Origin: Bradyrhizobium manausense
Lineage (GTDB): Bacteria > Pseudomonadota > Alphaproteobacteria > Rhizobiales > Xanthobacteraceae
Assembly: GCF_018129685.1 (NCBI RefSeq)
Contig: NZ_JAFCLG010000026.1
Location: 1 to 64,000, forward strand
Length of the DNA stretch: 64,000 nt
Reading direction: 5' to 3'
Part shown: one piece after another, positions 54,844 through 63,578 of the stretch
How the letters are laid out: the number at the start of each line of letters is the position of its first letter
Position numbering within the stretch: position 1 is the stretch's first letter
Made by a program: the position numbers and the translations under genes
The notes under the pieces: model-generated
Database searches by the model: none
Seen by the model: the letters and a program-made list of their open reading frames with translations, nothing else
What the model was told of the DNA's origin: nothing

Positions 54844-56406
54844 ATGTCCGATCCGCTCCACGCATCGTCCCCGACTTGTGCGCAGACGCTACGGGCGCTG
54901 GCGCGCTATCCCGATCGCACGGCCTTCGCATGGCCCGGCGGATCGCTGAGCTATCAGGGCTCGCTCGATCTGATCGGACGCATCCAGGGCGTGTTCATGC
55001 GGCTCGGCCTGCAGCCGGGTGCGCGCGTTGCTTTTCTCACCGCAAATCGCGCCGACACCTGGTGCGCCGGTGTCGCCGCGCAATTGTCGCGATGCTGCAT
55101 CACGTGGCTCCATCCGCTGGGATCACAGAGCGACCAGCTGTTCCAGCTCGAGGATTCCGAAGCCGAAGTGTTGGTGGTCGATGTGGCCGCCTTCCGCGAT
55201 CGCGGCGGCGAGCTTGCCGCAAAGGCCACGCTGCTCAAGGCAGTCTTCACGATGGGACCCGCCGATTACGGCCTCGATCTGCTCGCGGCGGTCGAGAACG
55301 CGGGACATGCCAGCGCGCGGTGCCTCGCCGGTCTCGACGATCTCTCCACGCTGAACTACACCGGCGGCACCACGGGAAAATCCAAGGGGGCGCTGCGCTA
55401 CCACCGCGAAAACGCCGGAGCGGCCGGCGCGATCCTCGCCGATTTCGAGATCCCCGACGCCGCGCGCTATCTCACGGTGGCGCCGATCAGCCACGTCGCC
55501 GGCACAAAGGTGCTGCCAACGCTGATGCGCGGCGGCACCGTACACATGCTGAAGGGGTTCGATCCGGAGGCCGTCCTGGCGACGATCGCGCGGGAGCGCA
55601 TCAACTTCACGCTGTTCGTGCCGACCATGATCTATGTGCTGCTCGATCATCCCGCGCTTGATAAGACCGATCTCTCCTCGCTCGAACTCGTGCTCTACGG
55701 CGCATCGGCGATGTCGCCGAGCCGGCTGGTCGAAGGCATCGAACGCATCGGACCGGTGTTCTCGCAGCTCTACGGCCAGACCGAATGCTACCCGGTCTCG
55801 GTGCTGCGCAAGAAGGATCACGATCCCAGCACGCCGGAGCTGTTCTTGTCGTGCGGCTTCCCGATCGCGGCCTGCGAGGTCAGGATTCTCGACGACAACG
55901 ATCAGGAGGTGAAGACCGGCGAGGCCGGCGAGATCTGCGTGCGCGCACCGCATGTGATGGCGGAATACTGGAAGCGGCCTGATATCACAGCCGAGACGTT
56001 GAAGAACGGCTGGGTCCACACTGGCGACATCGCGCGCCAGGACGAACGCGGCTACATGTTCATCCTCGATCGAAAGAAGGACATGATCGTCACCGGCGGC
56101 TTCAACATTTTTCCGCGCGAGATCGAAGACGTTCTCTCGCAACACGCCGATGTGGCGATGGTCGCGGTCGTCGGCATTCCCGACGAGAAATGGGGCGAAG
56201 CCGTCACCGCCATCGTCGTGCCGCGCGAAGGCGCGAGGCCCGATCCGGACGAGCTGATCAACATGGTGCGGGCGCGAAAGGGTTCCGCGCATGCGCCGAA
56301 GCAGATCCAGTTCGTCAGGCAGCTGCCGATGACCGGCGTCGGCAAGGTCGACAAGAAGGTGCTGCGCGCCGGCTTCTGGAGCGGACGTGACCGGATGGTG
56401 GGCTGA
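54844..56406 (+). CDS. Acid-CoA ligase (ANL superfamily)
   Basis: 520 residues from the ATG at 54844 (GAGGAAA upstream). Motifs: LNYTGGTTGKSKGALRYHRE (phosphate loop), LYGQTECYPVSVL (A5), HTGDIARQDERGYMFILDRK (A7-A8), GGFNIFPREIEDVLSQH, and the A10 lysine in LPMTGVGKVDKKVLR. It activates a fatty, aromatic or other carboxylic acid to the CoA thioester. Its divergent NMO-family neighbour suggests a shared pathway. Substrate not readable. Convergent with the histidine kinase gene. Confidence 0.9.
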   Translation: MSDPLHASSPTCAQTLRALARYPDRTAFAWPGGSLSYQGSLDLIGRIQGVFMRLGLQPGARVAFLTANRADTWCAGVAAQLSRCCITWLHPLGSQSDQLFQLEDSEAEVLVVDVAAFRDRGGELAAKATLLKAVFTMGPADYGLDLLAAVENAGHASARCLAGLDDLSTLNYTGGTTGKSKGALRYHRENAGAAGAILADFEIPDAARYLTVAPISHVAGTKVLPTLMRGGTVHMLKGFDPEAVLATIARERINFTLFVPTMIYVLLDHPALDKTDLSSLELVLYGASAMSPSRLVEGIERIGPVFSQLYGQTECYPVSVLRKKDHDPSTPELFLSCGFPIAACEVRILDDNDQEVKTGEAGEICVRAPHVMAEYWKRPDITAETLKNGWVHTGDIARQDERGYMFILDRKKDMIVTGGFNIFPREIEDVLSQHADVAMVAVVGIPDEKWGEAVTAIVVPREGARPDPDELINMVRARKGSAHAPKQIQFVRQLPMTGVGKVDKKVLRAGFWSGRDRMVG

Positions 56407-56424
56407 TGATTGCAGCTGCTGCGT

Positions 56425-58482
56425 TCAGCGCAGCATCTGATCGAGGCGATCGCGGAGCTGATCCTGATGATACGGCTTGGCCAGCCTCGGAAGGTCAAGC
56501 TGTGGCCCGCCTTCAGGCAATTCGGCATATCCAGTGGCAAGCAAGATGGGCAATGACGGACGCAATTGGCGCGACGCCGCCGCCAGCTCCAGACCCGTCA
56601 TTCCAGGCATGACGTGATCGGTCACCATGAGGTCGATCGGCTGTTCGCTTCGAATGACGTCGAGGGCGTGGCGGGCCGAGCTGACCCCGATGACGTGGTG
56701 CCCGAGATCCTCGAGCATTTCGGTGGTCGACATGGCGATCAGGGGATCGTCGTCCACGAACAGGATGACCGCCGATCGGCCCGGCGGCCGAAGCCCCGGA
56801 ACGGGCGCCTCGGCTTCCGGAAGCTGGGTTGCAACCGGAAGCACCAGAGTTGCCGTGGTGCCGGTCCCGACCGTGCTGGAGAGACGAAGTGCGCCGCCCA
56901 GTTGCTCGGCAAGGCCATGCACCATGGACAGGCCGAGGCCGGTGCCTTTCCCAAGCGGCTTCGAGGAGAAGAACGGTTCCACGGCCCGCTTCAATATTTC
57001 CGGCGACATACCCTCGCCGGTATCGATGACGGATAGCTCGAGGTAATGCCCGGACTGCAACGACTGATCGCCGTTCGCACGGCGAGCCCGGATGCGGATG
57101 TCGATCGCACCGCCGTCCGCCATGGCATCGCGCGCGTTGATGACGAGATTCAATATTGCGAGCTCGAGCTGGTTGGAATCGGCGCGCGCCGGCGGCAATT
57201 GATCCGGAACGTCCAGCCGTAGCTCTATCCGCGGACCGAGCGATCGCTCGAGAAGATCGATCATTCCGCGGATCAAGGTGCCGAGATCGACCGCCACCGC
57301 TCGCAGATCCTGCTGCCGCGCGAACGCCAGTAGGCGCTGCGTCAGCGACGCGCCCCGTTCAGCCCCTTGCAATGCGCCGTCGATCAACCGGCGCAAGCGC
57401 GGGTCGTCGGGTATGCGTTTTCGCAGCAGATCCAGATTGCCCATGACGGCCATCAGCAGGTTGTTGAAGTCATGGGCGACGCCGCCGGTCAATTGCCCGA
57501 TCGTCTCCATTTTCTGCGCCTGCCGCAGTTGGTCCTGCGCCCTTTCGCGCGCGGCAACCTCCTTCATCAGATCGGCGGTGCGCTGCTCGACCCGCTGCTC
57601 GAGCGTGGCGGTGAGTTCGGCCAGTGCTGTACGTTCGGCCGCGAGCTGCGCCAGCAAGGTCTCGCGCTCGATTTCCGCGACCTTGCGTGCCGTGATATCA
57701 GAGCAAACCCCGACCAGCGAGCGAACGCCTCCGTCGGGCCTGCGCACCGAGCGCGCCCGGACTTCGACCCAATGCTGGGACCCGTCAGGCCAGATATTTC
57801 GGTATTCGATGCTGTAATCGCTGCCCGTGGCGACGGCCTGGTCGAAAACGGATTGTCTCCTGTCGCGGTCTTCAGGATGAACGGACGCGAGCAAATCGTC
57901 GTAGCGGAAGTCCTGCTCTGGCCGGCGCCCGAAGAACAGCTTGCAGGTAGCCGACGCTTCGAGCTTCAGCGACGGCAGGTGCAGTTCGAGCGCTCCGAGC
58001 CGCCCTGCAGCCAACGCAGTTTGCAGCAGGCCTTCGCTTTCCGTGAGATTCTCCAGAATGGAGCGCGACTGATACTGGCGGCGCCGCCCGCGGATGGCCG
58101 ATCCGACCACGCTGACAAGCGTGGTCGGATGAAACGGACGCTCGATGAAGGTGACGTTTCCCAACGCCATAGCAAGCCGCATCGCGTCGGGGTTGCGCTC
58201 CGGACCACCGCCCTGGCGCGTCAGCAGAACGATCGGAAAGTCGGACCAGGACGGCTGCTCGTTCAACCATCTCACCAGTTTGCGCAGGTCGGCGGTTTTC
58301 ACCGCTTCGTTGGCGATGATGGCGAGGCCGGCGCCGGCCGCGATCTCCTGAACCAGCGCATCGAGGTCGGTACAAACGACGGCCGCAAAGCCCGCTTCGT
58401 TGATCAGGCTCGCGGCCACGGACGCATCGCGCCCGGTCGGCGCGAGGACGACGGCACGCTCGGGCGACTCGCCCGGTCTCAC
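56425..58482 (-). CDS. Hybrid sensor histidine kinase with PAS and receiver domains
   Basis: 685 residues. An N-terminal receiver-like domain (1-~130) appears degenerate. A PAS domain (~150-265) has HPEDRDRRQ, YRNIWPDGSQHWVEVRARSV and the PAC end VGVCSDITARK. A coiled coil (~270-320) leads to HisKA with phospho-acceptor H337 (LTGGVAHDFNNLLM). The ATPase has N-box ILNLVINARDAM, G1 DTGEGMSPE and G2 KGTGLGLSMVHGLA. The C-terminal receiver has DDDPL, acceptor D622 (MVTDHVMPGM) and K669. The GTG start overlaps the KaiC-like stop (GTGA), so the two are translationally coupled. Confidence 0.93.
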   Translation of the reverse strand: MRPGESPERAVVLAPTGRDASVAASLINEAGFAAVVCTDLDALVQEIAAGAGLAIIANEAVKTADLRKLVRWLNEQPSWSDFPIVLLTRQGGGPERNPDAMRLAMALGNVTFIERPFHPTTLVSVVGSAIRGRRRQYQSRSILENLTESEGLLQTALAAGRLGALELHLPSLKLEASATCKLFFGRRPEQDFRYDDLLASVHPEDRDRRQSVFDQAVATGSDYSIEYRNIWPDGSQHWVEVRARSVRRPDGGVRSLVGVCSDITARKVAEIERETLLAQLAAERTALAELTATLEQRVEQRTADLMKEVAARERAQDQLRQAQKMETIGQLTGGVAHDFNNLLMAVMGNLDLLRKRIPDDPRLRRLIDGALQGAERGASLTQRLLAFARQQDLRAVAVDLGTLIRGMIDLLERSLGPRIELRLDVPDQLPPARADSNQLELAILNLVINARDAMADGGAIDIRIRARRANGDQSLQSGHYLELSVIDTGEGMSPEILKRAVEPFFSSKPLGKGTGLGLSMVHGLAEQLGGALRLSSTVGTGTTATLVLPVATQLPEAEAPVPGLRPPGRSAVILFVDDDPLIAMSTTEMLEDLGHHVIGVSSARHALDVIRSEQPIDLMVTDHVMPGMTGLELAAASRQLRPSLPILLATGYAELPEGGPQLDLPRLAKPYHQDQLRDRLDQMLR

Positions 58483-59978
58483 GCAGCGGGCTCCTCGAGC
58501 AGGGGTCGCGCCTGACCCACGTAGATGGGCACGCCGCGCAACACGCCCTGAAACTCCTCCAGCGGCTCGCCGATGGTGAGACCACGGTTGCTGATAAGGA
58601 ACTCGCGAATCGTCGATTCGTGCTGGCCCATCCGCTTCTTGATCACGGACACCGCCCGCCGCACACTTCCGCGCGCCTCGAAGTAACGCAACAGGATCAC
58701 GGTGTCCGCCAGGTAGGTGACGTCAACGGGCGCCTTCATGTCGCCGACGAGACCGTGCTGGGCAACGGTCATGAACGTCGCTGCGCCCCGGCGGTTGAGG
58801 TATTGCAACAGCTCGTGCATGTGGAGGATGAGCGAGTTCTCCTCGGGCATGGCCGCCTGATAGCCGTTAAGGCTGTCGATCACGACGGCCTGAATACCCC
58901 GCTCGTCCACCTGCTTGCGCACCATGTGGGCGAATTCACCGGGCGAGAGCTCGGCTGCATCGACCTGCTCGATGGTGAGACTGCCGGCGTCACGCAACGC
59001 CTCGAGGTCGATGCCGACGCCTTTCATGCGCGCGAACAAAAGGCCCAGCTCTTCGTCGAACACGAACAGCGCGGCCTTCTCTCCCCTGGTCACCGCCGCG
59101 ACAGCGAAGACGATCGCGATGAGGGACTTGCCGGTGCCGGAGGGCCCGAGCACGAGCGTGCTCGACCCCGTCTCGACGCCGCCGCCCAGCAACTGGTCGA
59201 AACCGGTGATCCCGCTTGAAAAGCTGCTGCGCTTCAAATTCGTGCGGTGTTCGGACGCGACCAGCCGCGGAAACACGTTGAGGCCGCCCTTGGTGATGGT
59301 CGCGTCATGATAGCCGCCGCGGAACTTCGTGCCGCGATACTTGATGACGCGCACGCGGCGCCGCTCTGCGCCGTAGGCCGGAGCGAGTTCTTCCAGGCGA
59401 AAAACCGCGTGCGCCACGCTGTGCACGGTCTTGTCGGCGACATCGGCCGTGAGATCGTCGAGCAGCATCACGGTGGTGTCGAACTTGGAAAAATAGTGTT
59501 TGATGGCCAGGATCTGCCGGCGGTATCGCAACGAACTCTGGGCCAGAAGCCGGATTTCGGAGAGACTGTCGAGCACGACCCGGTGCGGCTTGACGCGATC
59601 GACCGCCTCGAAAATCTGTTTGGTCGTCTCGCCCAGTTCGAGATCCGAGGAATACAGCAGGCTCTGCTGCTGCTCGGAATCGAGCAGGCTCTCGGGCGGC
59701 AACAATTCGAAGATCGTCAATCCATCGTCCAGGGTCCAGCCATGCGAAGCGGCGCCTTCGCGCAATTCGCGTTCCGTTTCCGACAGGGTGATATACAGGC
59801 ATGTTTCACCTGCCTTGATGCCTTCAAGCAGGAATTGCAACGCCACCGTCGTCTTGCCCGTGCCCGGCGCGCCTTCCACGAGGAACACGTGCCCGCGCGA
59901 CAAGCCGCCTGACAGGATATTGTCCAAGCCCCAGATTCCGGTCCGGGCTTTTGCTGCAAGTCTCTCGATTGAATCCAT
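58479..59978 (-). CDS. KaiC-like double RecA ATPase
   Basis: 499 residues from the ATG at 59978 (GAGGGAAAA upstream). Two RecA/KaiC domains: Walker A1 GAPGTGKTT (36-44), Walker B around HRVVLDSLSE; Walker A2 GPSGTGKS (278-285), then AVVIDSLNGY. The catalytic acidic pair of CII appears as DEE (308-310). The C-terminal segment VILLRYFEARGSVRRAVSVI, then KKRMGQHESTIREFLIS, is clearly KaiC-like. Aligned by eye with Synechococcus KaiC, S431/T432 become Thr421/Tyr422. No kaiB is present. Coupled to a hybrid histidine kinase, suggesting a two-protein signalling unit rather than a full clock. Confidence 0.93.
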   Translation of the reverse strand: MDSIERLAAKARTGIWGLDNILSGGLSRGHVFLVEGAPGTGKTTVALQFLLEGIKAGETCLYITLSETERELREGAASHGWTLDDGLTIFELLPPESLLDSEQQQSLLYSSDLELGETTKQIFEAVDRVKPHRVVLDSLSEIRLLAQSSLRYRRQILAIKHYFSKFDTTVMLLDDLTADVADKTVHSVAHAVFRLEELAPAYGAERRRVRVIKYRGTKFRGGYHDATITKGGLNVFPRLVASEHRTNLKRSSFSSGITGFDQLLGGGVETGSSTLVLGPSGTGKSLIAIVFAVAAVTRGEKAALFVFDEELGLLFARMKGVGIDLEALRDAGSLTIEQVDAAELSPGEFAHMVRKQVDERGIQAVVIDSLNGYQAAMPEENSLILHMHELLQYLNRRGAATFMTVAQHGLVGDMKAPVDVTYLADTVILLRYFEARGSVRRAVSVIKKRMGQHESTIREFLISNRGLTIGEPLEEFQGVLRGVPIYVGQARPLLEEPAA

Positions 59979-60122
59979 TTTTCCCTCTACGGGGAAATAA
60001 ACCGGGAATGGAACAATCGGTTCCGCGGTCAACCCCCGCTGACCTATGCGGCACGGGCAGAGGAACAGCGCCGGATATGGCGTCGGAACGGAACTCGAGC
60101 ACCGCCAAGACAATCGAGATAG

Positions 60123-60926
60123 TTAGTCGACGTTTCGGTCCTGCCGCTTCTCGATCACCAGGCTCTGTACGGCCCGGCCGAAATAGCCTTGCCTGTCCGC
60201 GAGCCGCGACATCGCAAGCCCCGTTCCGTCGGGACCGATCCAGGACTCGCCATCGAGCAATATCCAATCGCCGACCGGCTGGCGCGCAAGACTCACGGTG
60301 AGATCGGCATTGATAAAAGTCCAGGTGCGGAAGTCGAGCGTCGAGGCCGTGCCGTTGGAGAAATCGGCAGCGACCACGGCGCGCATCGCCTGCGAGACCA
60401 CCTCGCCCTCGACCAGCGGGTGGTCGAGGCGAAACCAGATCGCGCCGGCACCGGCCTGCCCGAAGCGTCCGCGCGCGGCGCGCATCGAGACCATGCCCGC
60501 GAAAGGACTGGTGGCACCGTGGCCGTCCTCGATCAGCGAGTCCTCGGGCGACGGCAGCGTGACCGGCAACTCCTTGACGTCATCGGGCAGCGGCTCAGAC
60601 TGCCGCTTGATCTTGAGCACGGTGGCGCCGACGACCTGGACGTCATCGGCGAAGAGCTTGACCTCGCAGAGCTGGATCTTGCGTCCCTCGCGCAAAACTT
60701 CGGTCTCGATCGTAAGCGGCGCGACTGGCACCGGGCGCATCAGATCGATGGTCACGCGCGCGATGTTCATCGTAACCGGCGTTGGAATCCGCTCCGCCGC
60801 CCACGTCACCAGCGCCGACGGCGCCGATCCGTGCTGCATGCGCCGGTCCCAGGGACCGGCGGCATTCGGGCTGGTTACGACACCATTGCCGTCAACGCGA
60901 TAGATGGCGGGCATTACGATAGCCAT
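60123..60926 (-). CDS. Thioesterase-family (double hot-dog) protein
   Basis: 267 residues; the ATG shares its A with the stop of the NMO gene (TGATG). The N-terminal hot-dog includes GPWDRRMQHGSAPSALVTWA and MNIARVTIDLMRPVPVAPLT with EVLREGRKIQ. The C-terminal hot-dog includes WFRLDHPLVEGE, DFSNGTAS (NGT), FINADLTVSLARQPVGDWIL and the closing GLAMSRLADRQGYFGRAVQS. This is a TesB-like acyl-CoA thioesterase arrangement. Coupling to an NMO suggests hydrolysis of, or binding to, an acyl-CoA in the same pathway. Confidence 0.85.
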   Translation of the reverse strand: MAIVMPAIYRVDGNGVVTSPNAAGPWDRRMQHGSAPSALVTWAAERIPTPVTMNIARVTIDLMRPVPVAPLTIETEVLREGRKIQLCEVKLFADDVQVVGATVLKIKRQSEPLPDDVKELPVTLPSPEDSLIEDGHGATSPFAGMVSMRAARGRFGQAGAGAIWFRLDHPLVEGEVVSQAMRAVVAADFSNGTASTLDFRTWTFINADLTVSLARQPVGDWILLDGESWIGPDGTGLAMSRLADRQGYFGRAVQSLVIEKRQDRNVD

Positions 60927-61894
60927 CACAACGGCGGATCGATCGCTTCCTCGTATTCCTTCTTGAAGCGCGCGATCAGATCGGCGGCGGGGACAACGGC
61001 GTCGATGCTGCCGATGCCCTGGCCGCTTCCCCAGATCTCCTTCCAGGCCTTCGGCTTGGCGCGTTCGCCGGAGGCATCGGTGCCGAAATTCATCTTGGAG
61101 GGATCTGACGTCGGCAGGTTTTCCGGGTCCATGCCGGCAGCGAGGATCGAAGGCTTCAAATAGTTGCCGTGCACGCCGGTGAAGAGGTTGGAGTAGACGA
61201 TGTCGTCGGCCGTCGAGCCCGCGATCATCTCCTTGTACTTCTCGACCGCGTTGGCTTCCCTGGTCGCGATGAAGGCCGAGCCGATATAGGCGAAGTCGGC
61301 GCCGAGAATGCGCGCGGCGCGGATCGCCTTGCCGTTGCCGATCGCGCCCGACAGCGCGATCGGACCATCGAACCATTTGCGCGTTTCGGCCACGAATGCG
61401 AGCGGCGAGATGGTGCCGGCATGACCGCCGGCGCCCGCCGCGACGAGGATCAGGCCGTCAGCGCCCTTCTCGATCGCCTTGTGGGCGAACTTCTGATTGA
61501 TGACGTCGTGGAAGACGATGCCGCCCCAGCCGTGCACCGCCTGGTTCAGCTCCTCGCGCGCGCCGAGCGAGGAGATGATCATCGGCACCTTGTACTTTGC
61601 GCAGAGCTGCATGTCGTGTTCGAGCCGGTTGTTCGACTTGTGCACGATCTGGTTGACCGCGAACGGCGCCGACGGCTTGTCGGGATGGGCGCGATCATAG
61701 GCCGCGAGCTCTTCGGTGATCCGCGCGAGCCATTCGTCGAGCAGCTCCGGCGGCCGCGCGTTCAGCGACGGGAACGAGCCGACCACGCCCGCCTTGCACT
61801 GTGCGATCACGAGGTCGGGCACCGAGATAATGAAGAGCGGCGAACCGATCACGGGGATCGACAGGCGTCCCTTGAACAGAGCAGGCATGGACAT
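60926..61894 (-). CDS. Nitronate monooxygenase family protein
   Basis: 322 residues from the ATG at 61894 (AAGGA upstream); nearly the same length as the paralogue at 53771. FMN-dependent TIM barrel: LSIPVIGSPLFIISVPDLVI, NQIVHKSNNRLEHDMQL, VAAGAGGHAGTISPLAF (His158 of the GGH motif kept), LSGAIGNGKAIRAARILGAD and YIGSAFIATREANA. It should oxidise alkyl nitronates or act on related activated substrates. First gene of a two-gene operon with the thioesterase (1-bp stop-start overlap). Confidence 0.88.
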   Translation of the reverse strand: MSMPALFKGRLSIPVIGSPLFIISVPDLVIAQCKAGVVGSFPSLNARPPELLDEWLARITEELAAYDRAHPDKPSAPFAVNQIVHKSNNRLEHDMQLCAKYKVPMIISSLGAREELNQAVHGWGGIVFHDVINQKFAHKAIEKGADGLILVAAGAGGHAGTISPLAFVAETRKWFDGPIALSGAIGNGKAIRAARILGADFAYIGSAFIATREANAVEKYKEMIAGSTADDIVYSNLFTGVHGNYLKPSILAAGMDPENLPTSDPSKMNFGTDASGERAKPKAWKEIWGSGQGIGSIDAVVPAADLIARFKKEYEEAIDPPL

Positions 61895-62034
61895 TGCGGC
61901 GCGATCCTTTGCTGGCAGACGCATGAGAGGTTGGGACCATACCAACAAGGCAATCTTTCCACTGTCAAGTATTGCGTTTTCACGCCGAGGCGGACGCCGC
62001 TACCGCAATTCCAACGCGCGGAATTCCTGCTTCT

Positions 62035-62140
62035 GTCATTCCGGGGCGCGCCATTTGGCGCGAGCCCGGAATCCATTTCGCTATTCCCGCTATGGCCCGA
62101 TGGATTCCGGGTTCGACGCTACGCGTCGCCCCGGAATGAC
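62035..62140. repeat. REP-like inverted repeat
   Basis: gtcattccggggcgcgccat, then ttggcgcgagcccggaatcc, pairs with ggattccgggttcgacgcta, then cgcgtcgccccggaatgac. Same family as 14721-14818. It lies downstream of aspA, between aspA and the NMO gene on the same strand. Confidence 0.85.
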
Positions 62141-62144
62141 GGCC

Positions 62145-63545
62145 CTACCCCACCAAATCCGGGTTGATCAGCCGCTCGAACGAGAACATTTCGTCCCACT
62201 TCTCCTGCGTCAGCAGCTTGCGTTCGATCACCACGATCTGGTGCAGCGACTTGCCGGTCTTGTAACCCTCGCGCGCGATCTCGGCGCATTGCTTGTAGCC
62301 GAGCAGCGGCTTGAGCACGGTGACGATGCCGAGCGAGTTCAGCACCATGTTGCGGGTGTGCTCCTCGTTGGCGGTGATGCCGACGACGCAATTCTCGCGC
62401 AGGCTGTTGACCGCGCGCTCCATGGTGCGGATCGAGAAGAACAGCGCGAACGAGATCACCGGCTCCATCACGTTGAGCTGGAGCTGGCCGGCGCTTGCCG
62501 CCAGCGTCACCGTGGTGTCGAGCCCGATCACGAGGAAGCTGGTCTGATTGACGACCTCGGGAATCACAGGATTGACCTTGCCCGGCATGATCGATGAGCC
62601 CGGCTGCAATTGCGGCAGATTGATCTCGTTGAAGCCGGCGCGCGGGCCGGAGGCCAGCAGACGGATGTCGTTGCAGATTTTGGTCAGCTTGCTCGCCGTG
62701 CGCTTCAGCACGCCGGAGAGCTGCACATAGGCGCCGGTGTCCGAGGTCGCCTCGACGAGATCTCCGGCGAGGATGAAGTCGACGCCGGTCAGCGCGCTGA
62801 GATGCCGGACCGCGAGCTTGGGATAGCCGGCCGCCGCGGTGACGGAGGTGCCGATCGCGGTGGCGCCGAGATTGATCTCGCGCAGCAGTGCGCGCGCTTC
62901 GGAGATGCGATCGACCTCCTCGCCGATCGTGGTGCCCCAGCCGCGAAATTCGGCGCCCAACGACATCGGCACCGCATCCTGCAGATGCGTGCGGCCCATC
63001 TTCAGCACGCGCTCGAATTCGCGGCCCTTGGCAAAGAACGCCTCCTGGAGCTGGCGCAGCGCCGTCATGTAGCTCTCGAGCCGCAGGATCAGCGCGAGCC
63101 TAAACGCGGTCGGATAGGTGTCGTTGGTGGACTGGCCGTAGTTGACGTGGTCGTTTGGGCTGACGTGCTGATAGTCGCCCTTGTTGAAGCCGAGCGATTC
63201 CAGCGCGAGGTTGGCGATCACCTCGTTGGCATTCATGTTGGTCGAGGTGCCGGCGCCGCCCTGGATGAAGTCGGTGACGAACTGATCCATCATGTCGCCG
63301 GCGATGACGCGGTCGCAGCCGAGGACGATCGCATCGGCCACCTTGGCGTCGATCGCGCCGAGATCGCGATTGGCCATCGCCGCGGCCTTCTTCACGTAAC
63401 CAAGCGCCTTCACGAAGTAAGGCTCCTGGTTCATCGGAATGCCGGTGATGTGGAAGTTCTCCTTCCCCCGGATGGTCTGGACACCGTAATAGATGTCGTC
63501 GGCGATCTCACGCTGTCCGAGGAAGTCCTGCTCGTAGCGGCTCAT
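62145..63545 (-). CDS. aspA: Aspartate ammonia-lyase
   Basis: 466 residues, the standard length of aspartase/fumarase-superfamily enzymes. Start region YYGVQTIRGKENFHITGIP is the aspartase-type N-terminus (fumarase C has a different one). Then GAGTSTNMNANEVIANLALE, VSPNDHVNYGQSTNDTYPTA, TAIGTSVTA and the superfamily signature loop GSSIMPGKVNPVIPEVV with the catalytic Ser. It converts L-aspartate to fumarate and ammonia in the cytosol. GGAGC lies before the ATG. Single gene; the next upstream gene is cut by the window end. Confidence 0.93.
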   Translation of the reverse strand: MSRYEQDFLGQREIADDIYYGVQTIRGKENFHITGIPMNQEPYFVKALGYVKKAAAMANRDLGAIDAKVADAIVLGCDRVIAGDMMDQFVTDFIQGGAGTSTNMNANEVIANLALESLGFNKGDYQHVSPNDHVNYGQSTNDTYPTAFRLALILRLESYMTALRQLQEAFFAKGREFERVLKMGRTHLQDAVPMSLGAEFRGWGTTIGEEVDRISEARALLREINLGATAIGTSVTAAAGYPKLAVRHLSALTGVDFILAGDLVEATSDTGAYVQLSGVLKRTASKLTKICNDIRLLASGPRAGFNEINLPQLQPGSSIMPGKVNPVIPEVVNQTSFLVIGLDTTVTLAASAGQLQLNVMEPVISFALFFSIRTMERAVNSLRENCVVGITANEEHTRNMVLNSLGIVTVLKPLLGYKQCAEIAREGYKTGKSLHQIVVIERKLLTQEKWDEMFSFERLINPDLVG

Positions 63546-63578
63546 GGGCGCTCCTTGCTGCTCGCGCGCGTCGTCGCA

